NCBI GenBank assembly: GCA_003598975.1
Contig: QZIJ01000142.1
Coordinates: forward strand, 1-46,388
Source of the DNA: Anaerolineaceae bacterium
GTDB taxonomy: Bacteria > Chloroflexota > Anaerolineae > Anaerolineales > Villigracilaceae
DNA length: 46,388 nucleotides
Direction: 5' to 3'
Shown here: positions 7,749 through 16,076 of the stretch, piece by piece
Layout of the letters: each line of letters begins with the position of its first letter
Position numbering within the stretch: position 1 is the first letter of the stretch
Translations under genes and position numbers: made by a program
Notes under the pieces: generated by a model
Database searches by the model: none
The model's input: the letters and a program-made list of their open reading frames with translations, nothing else
Told to the model about the DNA's origin: nothing

Positions 7749-9164
7749 ATGCAAAACTCTTATCCAACCCGCAAGATAAGCCAGGTCGTTCTGGGTTTCC
7801 TGATGTGGACTTTGCTGGCGTCTTGCGCGCCTGTTGTGACCTCTCCGCTTCCGACTCCGACCGCGCCAGTCTCCGTTTCGACGGATTCATCCTCCCCGAA
7901 AATCATCCCGTTCTTCACCACCGAAAGCGACCCCAACCAACTGGCGATCCTGCAAACGCTGATCGTAAAATACCAATCCCAGCGCCCCAATGTTGAAGTG
8001 GATATCGTCATGGCGTCGCCTGCCTCACGCGGGCGACGCCTCATTAGCGCGCTCGCATCGGGCGCGGACCTCGGCATCTTTGAGGTGGAGCCCACGCTCA
8101 TGCCGCAGTGGGTGGAATCAGGTTACCTACTCCCGCTGAATGACATCGTCGCGAACATCGGTGAAGATGATTTTGTAGCGGGCAGTCTCTACGCGCAGAA
8201 TGGACAGGTGTATGCCGTCCCGTACGCGGTCAGCGTGTATGGCTTGTGGGTGCGCAAGGACCTGCTCGAGCAGGCGGGACTTCCCATCCCAACAACGTAT
8301 GAAGAAGTTCTGAATGCCGCCCGTGTCCTGACGCAGGGTGATATGTACGGCATCGCCCTGCCCGCGGGCCAGAACATTGCCACGGTCAATTATTTCTCCA
8401 TCTTCTTGTGGCAAAACGGTGGGGATTATTTTACCTGCGATGGCGAGCTTGCTTTTGGGCAACCACAGGCATTACAAGCCGTGAAGCGCTGGGCGGAATT
8501 GGCGCAATATGCCCCATTTGGCTACAGCACATGGAGTTACCGCGAACAAATCGACGCGTTCCTCAATCAGCGGGTGGCAATGTCCATGTATGGCGGACGC
8601 TTGGGGGTCCAATTGGAAGAGACGCATCCTGAACTATCCGATAAAGTGACGGTAATTTTTCCTCCCTTTGGCGATATCAAAGTCACCCTCGGGGTGCGGA
8701 ATCGGTTTGCCATTGCCAAGGGTACCAAGAATCAACAGGAAGCCAAGGATTTCCTGCAATGGCTGGTCAGCGGCGACCAGTTACTGGATTATGATCTAAC
8801 TGTGCCGGGACACATGATCCCGCCGCTTAAGTCGGTGAGAGAAAAGGCGCTGGTCAGCCCCGACCCGTTTTCCAGCAGTCACCCGGATTGGATTCATTCC
8901 TTTTACGATTGGTCTGCCTACGCCAATCATCCCGCCATGAACATGGGCTCGGTGGCGAACGGACAATTCCAACGCTCCGACGTTGTGCCGCCCTGGGCGT
9001 GGGAAGTCTTCGGCACGCCAGGCATTGTGGACACCATGCTTCAGGATATTGCCAATGGAAAAATTCCTGATCAGGCCTGGCAGGAAGCCGTGACCAAAAT
9101 GGAACAAGCAGTCGCTACGTGGAAGTCCATGCACCCTGCGTGGAAGTCGGAGGGGTGTCATTAA
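7749..9164 (+). CDS. Extracellular solute-binding lipoprotein (family 1)
   Basis: This 471-residue protein has a lipoprotein signal (LLASC, Cys at 26), a Ser/Thr/Pro-rich linker and a sugar-type binding fold: IIPFFTTESDPNQLAILQTL at the start of the domain, GIFEVEPTLMPQWVESGYLLPLND, and a C-terminal helical region. Such proteins normally bind sugars for an ABC importer, but no permease or ATPase gene is nearby. As an orphan it may feed a transporter elsewhere or act as a ligand sensor for the kinase at 1198. It ends before a strong terminator. Confidence 0.85.
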   Translation: MQNSYPTRKISQVVLGFLMWTLLASCAPVVTSPLPTPTAPVSVSTDSSSPKIIPFFTTESDPNQLAILQTLIVKYQSQRPNVEVDIVMASPASRGRRLISALASGADLGIFEVEPTLMPQWVESGYLLPLNDIVANIGEDDFVAGSLYAQNGQVYAVPYAVSVYGLWVRKDLLEQAGLPIPTTYEEVLNAARVLTQGDMYGIALPAGQNIATVNYFSIFLWQNGGDYFTCDGELAFGQPQALQAVKRWAELAQYAPFGYSTWSYREQIDAFLNQRVAMSMYGGRLGVQLEETHPELSDKVTVIFPPFGDIKVTLGVRNRFAIAKGTKNQQEAKDFLQWLVSGDQLLDYDLTVPGHMIPPLKSVREKALVSPDPFSSSHPDWIHSFYDWSAYANHPAMNMGSVANGQFQRSDVVPPWAWEVFGTPGIVDTMLQDIANGKIPDQAWQEAVTKMEQAVATWKSMHPAWKSEGCH

Positions 9165-9190
9165 TTCCATGTTCGACCATGGTCCCTATT

Positions 9191-9228
9191 ATCAAAAACG
9201 GCAGAGATAAACATCTGCCGTTTTTGAT
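9191..9228. terminator. Strong, probably bidirectional terminator
   Basis: Two perfect 15-base arms, ATCAAAAACGGCAGA and its complement, enclose an 8-base loop. The arm itself carries T5 on the plus strand and, read on the minus strand, also T5. It ends the binding-protein gene and could also stop minus-strand reading from the decayed helicase. Confidence 0.8.
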
Positions 9229-9242
9229 CTCAACCTGCGCGA

Positions 9243-9378
9243 CTATTGTTTTTTAATCCAAACATACTCGAAATGTAATGCTTTTCTGCCGCCTACGTTT
9301 TTAGTGGTCGGCGCTTTCGGGTCTAAGCACTTGATTTGGTAAACGTAGTCGAGATAGGTGGATATGGCTAACTGAACA
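9243..9378 (-). pseudogene. Orphan coding-like fragment
   Basis: On the minus strand a frame without a start reads [18 protein letters not shown], then a segment ending ALHFEYVWIKKQ and a stop at 9243. Its amino-acid balance (aromatic, Lys, alternating hydrophobic) looks like real protein rather than random sequence. It begins inside the end of the helicase remnant in a different frame. I do not recognise the family. It is probably the tail of a lost gene. Confidence 0.3.
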
Positions 9379-10804
9379 AGTCCTTCACATCATCCCGCGT
9401 CAGCGACTTGAAGAAACTGGCTTCGGTGGAGATCAGGTTTTTGACGAGGACGCGTTTCTTTTCCTGCAATTGCAGAATCTTTTCCTCCACGGTGTCGCGG
9501 GCAATCAGCTTGTAAACGAAGACGGGTTTGTCCTGGCCGATGTGATGGGCGCGGTCGCTGGCCTGCATTTCCACGGCGGGATTCCACCACGGGTCGAGGT
9601 GGATGACGTAGTCGGCGGCGGTCAGGTTCAAGCCCACGCGGCGCAAATAGGTTTCGCGGAAAAATTTGGCTTCGCTCTCTGGAATGGAAATGGGGAACGA
9701 AGAAAGAAGGGCAAGGCGGCTGGAATTACGCAGGTGAAAGAGCAGATTGTCCATCAACAACCAGGGCAGGTTGTAGGAAACCACCTCCACTTTTGATTTG
9801 CAGGGCGCGAAAATTTTGTTTTTCAAAGCGGCTTGCAGGTTCTAATTTCCCTGCTCGTGGGTGAATGCGATCTCAAGGTCCGTAGGCTGGGCGATGACCT
9901 GAACGCGCTGGCGGATTTTCCGCCTCTCGTTGCTGGTGAGGAAAACAGGTACATTCAATTGCGCCAACATGGGCAGGTAAGTCACCACTCCCGATATGCT
10001 GCTGTAGTAGAAGCGTGATACTTGCCCGAGAAAATTCAGGAGGTTGATGGCTTCGTTGGATAAGTTAAGACAGCCTGTTGAGTTGGCGTTATCGCGCAAT
10101 TCGGCGCTGTATTTGATCCATTCGCGATTTTTGTCGTGCAGGTCGTTGATGTCGGGAATTTGGGATTGCGCCATCGTTTGCAGAATTGCCCAATCCCTTG
10201 CCCTGATGATGTAGGGCTTGAGTGAGTACCCGCTTTGATCATAGTACATCTCTTTCGAAAGCAAAATAACCGCCGCATACTTTTGAACGTGCGCGCCGAC
10301 GCTGGCCGTGCGTAGAATCTGGAGCAGGGCGTTTTCGAGTTGCTGTCTCCACCTCTTCAATGAAGATGACAGACTGGGCGGGTAGTTCAAATTTGCCTGG
10401 GCATTGGGACGGATAATGGTATTTTCGTCTTCTTCATCTTCTTCCCAGTCGTTTTCCTCGTCATCCCAATCCTCTTCCTCTTCGTTATCCAATTTCTTCC
10501 CGTCTTTTAAATATTCGCTCACAGCCAGCGAAGCGGCGATCATGTGTTTGCAGAAGTTGCCCTCTTCGGCGTAGGGACAGTCGCACTCGAAGGTAAGGTT
10601 TCTCGATTTTTTATCCGCTTCGATCTCGACCGTGTATTCACCCGTATTGCCATTCACGAGACAGAGCGCCCTGCTTTCGGTGATCATGTTCATGTCCCAG
10701 GCGCGGCCTTCTTTTTAGTAGTCGCGTCCGCGCTGGATAGAGCGGGAGTCGGCGTATTGGATGTAGGGGAATCGGTCAATGAGTTGGGATGTGAGGGCGG
10801 TCAT
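9368..10804 (-). pseudogene. Decayed SWIM-domain SNF2 helicase
   Basis: An ATG at 10804 opens MTALTSQLIDRFPYIQYADS and continues as RGRDY, then a stop codon at 10715-10717, then KEGRAWDM in the same frame. This is the usual start of SWIM-domain proteins interrupted by one nonsense codon. The frame runs on to 9842 with a SWIM zinc motif (ECDCPYAEEGNFCKH) and an acidic stretch, then stops. A second frame carries only the end of a SNF2 motor from 9637 to 9368 ([31 protein letters not shown]), motifs V and VI. The region normally between them, including motifs I to IV, is missing, so some hundreds of codons were deleted. SNF2 proteins are ATP-driven DNA translocases. This one cannot work. Confidence 0.8.
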
Positions 10805-10961
10805 GGCGGAGGATAGTATATCCAATAATGGACCTCTTGCAACAGGACCGTAAACCACAGGTTTACTTTTCGGGCATGATGTAATGGCTAAGCAGGGATT
10901 TTTAAACCAAATCTGTGTAAAGCATTTTTCATTAGATCTCTTGCATAAGTGGATTTGGATT

Positions 10962-11006
10962 CCTAATGTTGAACTTCAGGAGGTGTTCCAAAAGTAGAAC
11001 ATTTGG
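10962..11006 (-). repeat. Double palindromic repeat, copy B
   Basis: Two adjacent imperfect palindromes, CCTAATGTTGAACTTCAGG at 10962-10980 and CCAAAAGTAGAACATTTGG at 10988-11006, match in reverse orientation the double palindrome at the end of dsrN (28556-28605), about 17 of 20 and 15 of 19 bases. It lies in a gap of about 240 bases (10805-11045) in which no gene is seen. Confidence 0.5.
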
Positions 11007-11045
11007 CATGCTGCGCCCAATTTTCGGACATTTGCAGGAGGTCTA

Positions 11046-11429
11046 TTATTTGGATGAAGGAAATACTTCGGAATCGACCAACGAAGTCAGCATCGGATGG
11101 AAATAATTGAATTGGGGGCAGGCCATGATGATTTTTTCAATCAATTCAGGAGCTCGCCAACATACCCCGCCTGACTCTTCATTGGCTAACCAGAACAAAC
11201 GTAGAATGTAATTGCGAACGAATTCTGGATCGTGCCGGGCGATGTGTTCCGCCGCCAGCCCGGTTGCTTCTATTGCACGATCACTCACCTGCGCGTCCGG
11301 ATCATAGGTCAATGCTGTGAGGAGGCTCAGGATGCGTTTTTGTCGGTGTGCAATTTCCAGGATGGATGAAAAGTCACCTTGTAATAACCAGTTCCGCACA
11401 ACGTGTAAATTCATTGAAGTGATTTTCAT
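11046..11429 (-). CDS. HEAT-repeat protein, DVU0298-like
   Basis: The 127-residue protein consists of helical repeats: SLLTALTYDPDAQVSDRAIE, then RHDPEFVRNYILRLFWLANE with ESGGVCWRAPELIEKII. The pattern of a repeat with paired helices followed by NEESGG-x-x-W-x-APE is one I recall from the DVU0298 family of HEAT-like proteins found in sulfate reducers and other anaerobes. Function is unknown. It is short compared with my memory of the family, so the C-terminus may be truncated. I chose the ATG at 11429. An open extension to 11537 overlaps the promoter of the divergent gene. Confidence in the family name is moderate. Confidence 0.6.
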   Translation of the reverse strand: MKITSMNLHVVRNWLLQGDFSSILEIAHRQKRILSLLTALTYDPDAQVSDRAIEATGLAAEHIARHDPEFVRNYILRLFWLANEESGGVCWRAPELIEKIIMACPQFNYFHPMLTSLVDSEVFPSSK

Positions 11430-11503
11430 AATATTGCCAGCATTTTCATTTGGATTATACTGTACGGGCATTTTACCCTCGCAGTATGCAATTGGAGCAG
11501 GCG

Positions 11504-11911
11504 ATGACAAAGAAAACCACTTCGAAATCCAAGTCAACCGGTCCAGCCCGAAAATCCACGCCCGGCAGAAATTTGTTACTGACGCTCACCCTGGTGCCGT
11601 TAATCATTGGCATTTTATTGATTGGCGCCTGGGTTTTGGAGATTGACATATTCGATGAACCGCAACTTCACGTGACGGTGGGTATCCTGTTTTTCCTGCT
11701 CAGCTTTGCCATTTCCAATGTGTTGCAGAAGCGCTGGATGCTGGCAGCCGGTTGGGGACTCTTGATGGGCGCGGATATCATCATCCTGGCTTGGCTGCAT
11801 GTGTGGGCGCAGGCGGCGGCCATCGCGGTAGGCGCGGTGGGTCTTGTTTTTCTTGGGATCGAATTTTACAGGCAATACCAGGTGAACCGAAAGGAAAGTT
11901 TAAAGAAATGA
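11504..11911 (+). CDS. Small membrane protein with four helices
   Basis: This protein of about 135 residues begins with a basic, Lys/Ser-rich stretch (MTKKTTSKSKSTGPARKS), followed by four hydrophobic segments (LLLTLTLVPLIIGILLIGAW; VTVGILFFLLSFAISNVL; MLAAGWGLLMGADIIILAWL; AAAIAVGAVGLVFLGIEFY) and a charged tail. I chose the ATG at 11504 because GGAG lies 8 bases upstream. An ATG at 11486 is possible. A TATACT box at about 11456 could be its promoter. No family is recognised. It ends just before the dsr regulatory region, but no terminator is evident between them. Confidence 0.6.
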   Translation: MTKKTTSKSKSTGPARKSTPGRNLLLTLTLVPLIIGILLIGAWVLEIDIFDEPQLHVTVGILFFLLSFAISNVLQKRWMLAAGWGLLMGADIIILAWLHVWAQAAAIAVGAVGLVFLGIEFYRQYQVNRKESLKK

Positions 11912-11924
11912 TGCATGGATCCGC

Positions 11925-11961
11925 CTAAGACTTTTCTTAGGCCACTTAAAACAAGTCTTAG
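11925..11961 (+). promoter_or_regulatory. Double operator of the dsr promoter
   Basis: Two tandem 16-base palindromes: O1 CTAAGACTTTTCTTAG (11925-11940), with perfect CTAAGA/TCTTAG arms, and O2 (11946-11961), which read on the minus strand matches O1 at 13 of 16 bases. Their centres are 21 bases apart, two helical turns, so bound dimers would lie on one face of DNA. O2 ends 22 bases before TATAAT, placing the centres near -42 and -63 of the expected transcription start, typical activator positions. The same element occurs upstream of the Hmc-like operon. The 7-2-7 geometry fits a NarL-type regulator. A CRP/FNR-type protein is the alternative. Confidence 0.75.
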
Positions 11962-11983
11962 ATATACCACTTCCCAAATTTCC

Positions 11984-11989
11984 TATAAT
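11984..11989 (+). promoter_or_regulatory. -10 box of the dsr operon promoter
   Basis: A perfect TATAAT at 11984-11989 has no recognisable -35 box at the right distance (GATATA instead). The double operator occupies the upstream region. This is what an activator-dependent promoter looks like. The expected start is near 11996, giving a leader of about 220 bases before the first small gene. Confidence 0.65.
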
Positions 11990-11998
11990 GTAGCAGTG

Positions 11999-12025
11999 TT
12001 GACTGTCATTAACAATGACAGTCAA
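11999..12025 (+). promoter_or_regulatory. Perfect hairpin at the 5' end of the dsr leader
   Basis: TTGACTGTCATT and its exact complement flank AAC, making a 12-base-pair hairpin about 3 bases after the predicted transcription start. It is not followed by a T run, so it is a poor terminator. It could stabilise the 5' end of the long dsr message, or be the operator of a second, repressing regulator. Confidence 0.5.
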
Positions 12026-12217
12026 TTCGTTTAAAGACCCTTTTAGTCGTTTCACGGCTTATTACAATCATCCCAATATGAAAGGAGGCGCAACCGACAA
12101 TAGACCCCTCACGAGCATGGATCTCAAGAACAAACGCTCGGGGTCGTAGTGATCTTTCTGTTTGCATCGCTTGGTCCACAACATATCCTGTCAAACGTAG
12201 ATTTAAGGAGAAGAAGG
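12026..12217 (+). promoter_or_regulatory. Unassigned dsr leader
   Basis: About 190 bases between the hairpin and the first gene. It holds a 23-codon frame at 12078-12149 without a ribosome site, and an isolated AAAGGAGG at 12081-12088 that has no start codon at usable distance. No known riboswitch fold is recognised. It may be an RNA regulatory leader, but nothing decisive is visible. Confidence 0.3.
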
Positions 12218-12322
12218 ATGAATATCAAAATCAATGAGGATTGGCTTGCCACAATCATTGCCTTTGTCTTGCTAATCTTGGCCATGGTCAATATCATCAA
12301 TCCCGCGTGGGTCAAATTCTAA
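12218..12322 (+). CDS. 34-residue single-helix membrane peptide
   Basis: The ATG follows an excellent ribosome site (AAGGAGAAGAAGG) and opens a 34-residue frame ending 13 bases before the YeiH-type gene. The peptide has a short polar start (MNIKINEDW), one hydrophobic helix (LATIIAFVLLILAMVNIIN) and a PAWVKF end. The strong ribosome site, coupling and composition argue for a real gene. It may be a small accessory subunit of the transporter encoded next. No family is known to me. Confidence 0.65.
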   Translation: MNIKINEDWLATIIAFVLLILAMVNIINPAWVKF

Positions 12323-12335
12323 AAGGAGAGTCACA

Positions 12336-13436
12336 ATGACTACCTCAACGATTAAACAAGAACAAAAAGCCGGCCCAGGGGTGTTGAATTTCCTGGTTGG
12401 CTTGGCCATTGTCGTTGCGCTGGCTTTCCTGGCGCGCTGGTTCAAAGACCAGGTTTACGGAATCAAAGACCTGGGCGGATTGGGTATTCCGGGCAAGGTG
12501 TTGGAATTCCCGATTTGGGCTGCGCTTTTGGGGTTGATCTTCAACTACATCCTGAAGGCTATCAAGTTCTTCGAGTATCCGAAGCCTGGTTTCCGCACCG
12601 AACTGTTCCTGAAGATTGGTCTCGTCCTGCTTGGCGCAGGCATCAGCTTCAAGGTGATTGTCACAGCCGCCTCGGGCGCGATCATTCAGGGCATCATCAT
12701 GGTTGCCGCAGTGTATATGTTTAGTTGGTGGTTGGGCGGCAAGTTTGGCCTGCCGGATACCCTGCGCGCAGTCATGTCTACTGCGGTCTCGATCTGCGGC
12801 GTCTCGGCCGCCATCGCCGCCGCGGGTTCCGTGCTGGCGAAGAAAGAAGAGATCACCTACGTTACCGCTCTGGTCATCGTCACAGCGCTGCCTTTGATGG
12901 TGATTGCGCCGCTGATTGCCGGTGCGCTGAACATGCCCGAAGCAGTGGCAGGCGCCTGGTTCGGCGGCAACGTGGATACGACCGCCGCAGTGGTCGGCGC
13001 GGGCACCATCTACGGTGAGACTGCCCAGCAGATCGCCAGCATCGTCAAGCAGACCCAGAACGTCCTGATTGGCGTGGTGGCCTTCCTGCTGGCGTTGTAC
13101 TTCACCACCGTGGTGGAAGGGAAGAAGGAAAAACCCAGCGCCGCCATCATCTGGCAACGCTTCCCCAAATTCGTTTTGGGCTTCCTGGTCGCGTCCCTGA
13201 TCTTTACCTTAGGTTGGATCAATTCTGATACCGCAGGTAAAGCCATCGGCGGGATGAAAGACTGGGCCTTCTGTCTGGCCTTCGTCTGCATGGGACTCGA
13301 ACTTGAGATCTCTGGCTTCAAGAAGATGGGTTGGGCGCCGGTCATTGTGTACCTGATCGTGACGATCTTCAACACCCTGCTGGCTCTGGGTGTCTCCTGG
13401 CTGATCTTTGGCTGGCTCTTCCCCGTCAGCCTGTAG
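12336..13436 (+). CDS. YeiH-family putative sulfate/sulfite transporter
   Basis: The 366-residue protein has about ten membrane helices and the conserved loops of the YeiH/UPF0324 family, often annotated as putative sulfate exporters: IGLVLLGAGISFKVI, SWWLGGKFGLPDTLRAVMST with VSICGVSAAIAAA, AVAGAWFGGNVDTTAAVVGAG, and CMGLELEI. Placed directly upstream of dsrAB and probably in the same transcript, it is a good candidate for moving sulfite, sulfate or sulfide across the membrane. The biochemical substrate of the family is not firmly established. AAAGGAG precedes the ATG. Confidence 0.85.
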   Translation: MTTSTIKQEQKAGPGVLNFLVGLAIVVALAFLARWFKDQVYGIKDLGGLGIPGKVLEFPIWAALLGLIFNYILKAIKFFEYPKPGFRTELFLKIGLVLLGAGISFKVIVTAASGAIIQGIIMVAAVYMFSWWLGGKFGLPDTLRAVMSTAVSICGVSAAIAAAGSVLAKKEEITYVTALVIVTALPLMVIAPLIAGALNMPEAVAGAWFGGNVDTTAAVVGAGTIYGETAQQIASIVKQTQNVLIGVVAFLLALYFTTVVEGKKEKPSAAIIWQRFPKFVLGFLVASLIFTLGWINSDTAGKAIGGMKDWAFCLAFVCMGLELEISGFKKMGWAPVIVYLIVTIFNTLLALGVSWLIFGWLFPVSL

Positions 13437-13494
13437 CAAGTTCGGATCTTTGCCTGTGCAAATCGATCATTCGTTGACCGACTGAAAAGAGACT

Positions 13495-13529
13495 GGTAGG
13501 AAAGCGGCAGACCATGTCGCTTTCCCACC
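13495..13529 (+). other. Hairpin between the transporter and dsrA
   Basis: GGAAAGCGGCA (13499-13509) pairs with TGTCGCTTTCC (13515-13525), with one G-U pair, around a 5-base loop, and the stem extends by three more pairs after one mismatch. There is no T run, so full termination is unlikely. It may be an RNA processing or stability element that lets dsrAB transcripts differ in level from the transporter transcript. Confidence 0.5.
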
Positions 13530-13563
13530 GTCAAATTTTATCAGCGGTCACAAGGAGAAAATA

Positions 13564-14751
13564 ATGGCTAAGGACTCCAAAACCCCTTTGCTGGATCAAC
13601 TTGAAGAAGGGCCCTGGCCAAGCTTTGTGACAGAGATCAAGCGCGCCGCCGAAAAGAAGGATTCGGCCAAGGATTTACTGCACCAGCTTGAACGTTCGTA
13701 TATGGACCGGATCGGACATTGGAAACATGGCGGTATTGTCGGGGTAAAAGGATACGGTGGCGGTGTCATCGGACGTTATTCTGACCTGCCCGAGGAATTC
13801 CCGGCTGTGGCAGAGTTCCACACCTTGCGGGTCAACATGCCCTCCGGCTGGTTCTATACCACGGAAAAACTGCGCGAGCTTTGCGATGTGTGGGACAAGC
13901 ACGGCAGCGGCCTGACCAACATGCACGGAGCCACCGGCGATATCATCCTGCTCGGAGCTCCCACAAATGCTTTGCAGCCCTGCTTCGACGATCTGGCTGA
14001 GATCGGCTTCGACCTCGGCGGGTCGGGTAGTGACATGCGCACGCCCTCCTGCTGTGTGGGACCGGGACGCTGCGAGTATGCTTGCATCGACACCCTGGAC
14101 CTGCTTCACAGCGTCACCATGGAATTCCAGGATGAATTGCACCGCCCGATGTTCCCTTACAAATCCAAGATCAAGATATCCGGTTGCCCGAACGACTGCG
14201 TGGCCTCGGTGGCCCGCTCCGACTTTTCGGTGATCGGAACCTGGCGCGACAGCATCCGCGTGGATTCCGGTGAAGTGACCAACTATGCCAACGAAGGCAT
14301 GGATATTCAAGCGGAAGTTGTGGACCTGTGCCCGACCGGCTGCATGAAATGGGACGCGGGCGCCAAAAAACTGTCCATTGACGATGGCGAATGCAACCGC
14401 TGTATGCACTGCATTAACCTGATGCCCAAAGCCCTGCGGCCCGGCAAGGAAAAAGGTGCCACCATCCTCGTCGGTGGAAAAGCCCCAATCGTACGCGGCG
14501 CCCTGCTCTCGTGGGTGATTGTCCCCTTCATGAAGATGGAGCCACCGTACACCGAGTTCAAGGAACTGGTCCGCAAGATTTGGGAATGGTGGGATGAGAA
14601 CGGCAAGATGCGCGAACGCCTGGGTGAGTTGATCAACCGTCTGGGCATGCGCGCCTTCCTGAAGGCCGTGGACCTGCCACCCGTACCGCAGATGATCCGC
14701 GCCCCGCGCGCCAATCCCTATTACTTCTGGGATCCCGAGGAGGTGAAATAA
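13564..14751 (+). CDS. dsrA: Dissimilatory sulfite reductase alpha subunit
   Basis: The 395-residue protein is DsrA, which with DsrB forms the cytoplasmic siroheme enzyme that reduces sulfite, handing the product to DsrC. Siroheme/[4Fe-4S] ligands appear as C-x5-C (C164-C170, CVGPGRC) and C-x3-C (C208-C212, CPNDC). The inserted ferredoxin domain has C256, C260 and C277-x2-C280-x2-C283 ([15 protein letters not shown]). Length is close to the usual 400-430. AAGGAGAAAATA precedes the ATG. Its stop overlaps the dsrB start (TAATG), so the subunits are made in equal amounts. Confidence 0.97.
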   Translation: MAKDSKTPLLDQLEEGPWPSFVTEIKRAAEKKDSAKDLLHQLERSYMDRIGHWKHGGIVGVKGYGGGVIGRYSDLPEEFPAVAEFHTLRVNMPSGWFYTTEKLRELCDVWDKHGSGLTNMHGATGDIILLGAPTNALQPCFDDLAEIGFDLGGSGSDMRTPSCCVGPGRCEYACIDTLDLLHSVTMEFQDELHRPMFPYKSKIKISGCPNDCVASVARSDFSVIGTWRDSIRVDSGEVTNYANEGMDIQAEVVDLCPTGCMKWDAGAKKLSIDDGECNRCMHCINLMPKALRPGKEKGATILVGGKAPIVRGALLSWVIVPFMKMEPPYTEFKELVRKIWEWWDENGKMRERLGELINRLGMRAFLKAVDLPPVPQMIRAPRANPYYFWDPEEVK

Positions 14752-15812
14752 TGGCTGGCAAAACTGACTTCGGCCCTCCTTTCTACAAGGACTTGCTGCC
14801 GCCAGTGATCTTGAAGAATTACGGGCAGTGGAAATATCACGAACGCGTGAAACCTGGCGTTCTCAAGCACGTGGCTGAATCCGGGGATGAGTTGTACACC
14901 ATCCGCGTTGGCTCTGGCAGACTGGTCAGCACCGACTGGATCCGCGATGTATGCGGCATTGCCGACCAATTTTGCGGCGGGCATCTGCGCTTTACCAGCC
15001 GCCACAACCTGGAATTCCTGGTCTCTGATAAGAACCAGGTGGAACCGCTGATCGCTCATTTGAATAAGGAAGGCTATGCTGTCGGTGGGACCGGTCATGC
15101 CATCAGCAACCCGGTCCACACCCAGGGTTGGATCCACTGCCACACGCCCGCCACCGACGCGTCCGGGATCGTCAAGGCGGTGATGGACGATCTCTACGAG
15201 TATTTCGCGGACTCGAAACTTCCGGCGTATTGCCGAATTTCACTGGCGTGCTGCTTGAACATGTGTGGTGCGGTGCACTGCTCGGACATTGCGATCTTGG
15301 GCATCCATCGCAAACCGCCTCACGTCAACCATGACACGGTACGCGCCAAGTGCGAGATCCCCAACGTGATCGCGGCCTGCCCGACCGGCGCGATCCGCCC
15401 CGACCCGAAGGAAAAGTCCCTCACGGTGAACGAGGACAAGTGCATGTACTGTGGCAACTGCTACACCATGTGCCCGGGCATGCCGCTGGCCGATCCCATC
15501 GGTGACGGCGTCTCCATCTGGGTGGGGGGAAAGATCTCCAGCGCCCGCACGCCGCCCAAATTCTCCCGCCTGGTCATCCCGTTCCTACCCAACAATCCGC
15601 CGCGCTGGCCGGAAGTGACCAGTGCTGTGCGCAACATCGTGGAGATCTGGGCTACACACGCCCACAAGCACGAGCGCATGGGCGAGTGGATTGACCGCAT
15701 CGGCTGGGAACGCTTCTTCGACCTGACCGGCATCCCGTTCACGGTCCAACTCATTGACGACTTCACCCTCGCCTCCGAAACGTTCCGTTCCACGCCCACC
15801 TTCAAATGGTAG
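14751..15812 (+). CDS. dsrB: Dissimilatory sulfite reductase beta subunit
   Basis: The 353-residue DsrB carries the catalytic siroheme site in the alpha2-beta2 enzyme. The typical motif SLACCLNMCGAVHCSDI lies at about 164-180, and the ferredoxin domain shows CPTGAIRPD and CMYCGNCYTMCPGMPLADP. The start overlaps dsrA by one base and uses GAGGAGG inside dsrA as ribosome site. The following dsrD and dsrC and the lack of dsrEFH and dsrL here point to the reductive type of enzyme. A tree of DsrAB would settle that. Confidence 0.97.
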   Translation: MAGKTDFGPPFYKDLLPPVILKNYGQWKYHERVKPGVLKHVAESGDELYTIRVGSGRLVSTDWIRDVCGIADQFCGGHLRFTSRHNLEFLVSDKNQVEPLIAHLNKEGYAVGGTGHAISNPVHTQGWIHCHTPATDASGIVKAVMDDLYEYFADSKLPAYCRISLACCLNMCGAVHCSDIAILGIHRKPPHVNHDTVRAKCEIPNVIAACPTGAIRPDPKEKSLTVNEDKCMYCGNCYTMCPGMPLADPIGDGVSIWVGGKISSARTPPKFSRLVIPFLPNNPPRWPEVTSAVRNIVEIWATHAHKHERMGEWIDRIGWERFFDLTGIPFTVQLIDDFTLASETFRSTPTFKW

Positions 15813-15823
15813 AGAGGTGCATG

Positions 15824-16033
15824 ATGAGCGACGAAGTAACTGAGGAACTAAAGACCCAGATTGTCGAGTTCTTCAAGCAAAAAGGGAAGATGATGACCCA
15901 CCGTGATGTGGCGGGCGGACTTGGCCTGGATCAGAAGCTGGTCAAGAAAGCACTCACCGAGCTGGTCAACGCGGGCACGTTGGAGTTCACATCCTTCGGC
16001 GGCGCCACGTTCATCAAACTCCCCGAGGCGTAA
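15824..16033 (+). CDS. dsrD: DsrD, activator of sulfite reductase
   Basis: A 69-residue winged-helix protein of the DsrD family, slightly shorter than the usual 75-80. Visible are the N-terminal helix (EELKTQIVEFFKQKG), the recognition-like region (LDQKLVKKALTELVNAG) and the wing (TLEFTSFGGATFIKL). DsrD is known as an allosteric activator of DsrAB in sulfate reducers and is a marker of reductive dsr clusters. I chose the second of two adjacent ATGs (15824), which has GAGAGG at about 6 bases. 15821 is equally possible, and 15806 would overlap dsrB. Confidence 0.88.
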   Translation: MSDEVTEELKTQIVEFFKQKGKMMTHRDVAGGLGLDQKLVKKALTELVNAGTLEFTSFGGATFIKLPEA

Positions 16034-16076
16034 ACGGCCTGAGGTCAGAATTGAACTATCAAGCAAGGAGGTAGGT

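Noticed and set aside
11999-12025. Hairpin as terminator of the small membrane-protein gene at 11504
   Set aside because: There is no T run after the stem, and it lies just after a perfect -10 box, so a 5'-leader role is more likely.
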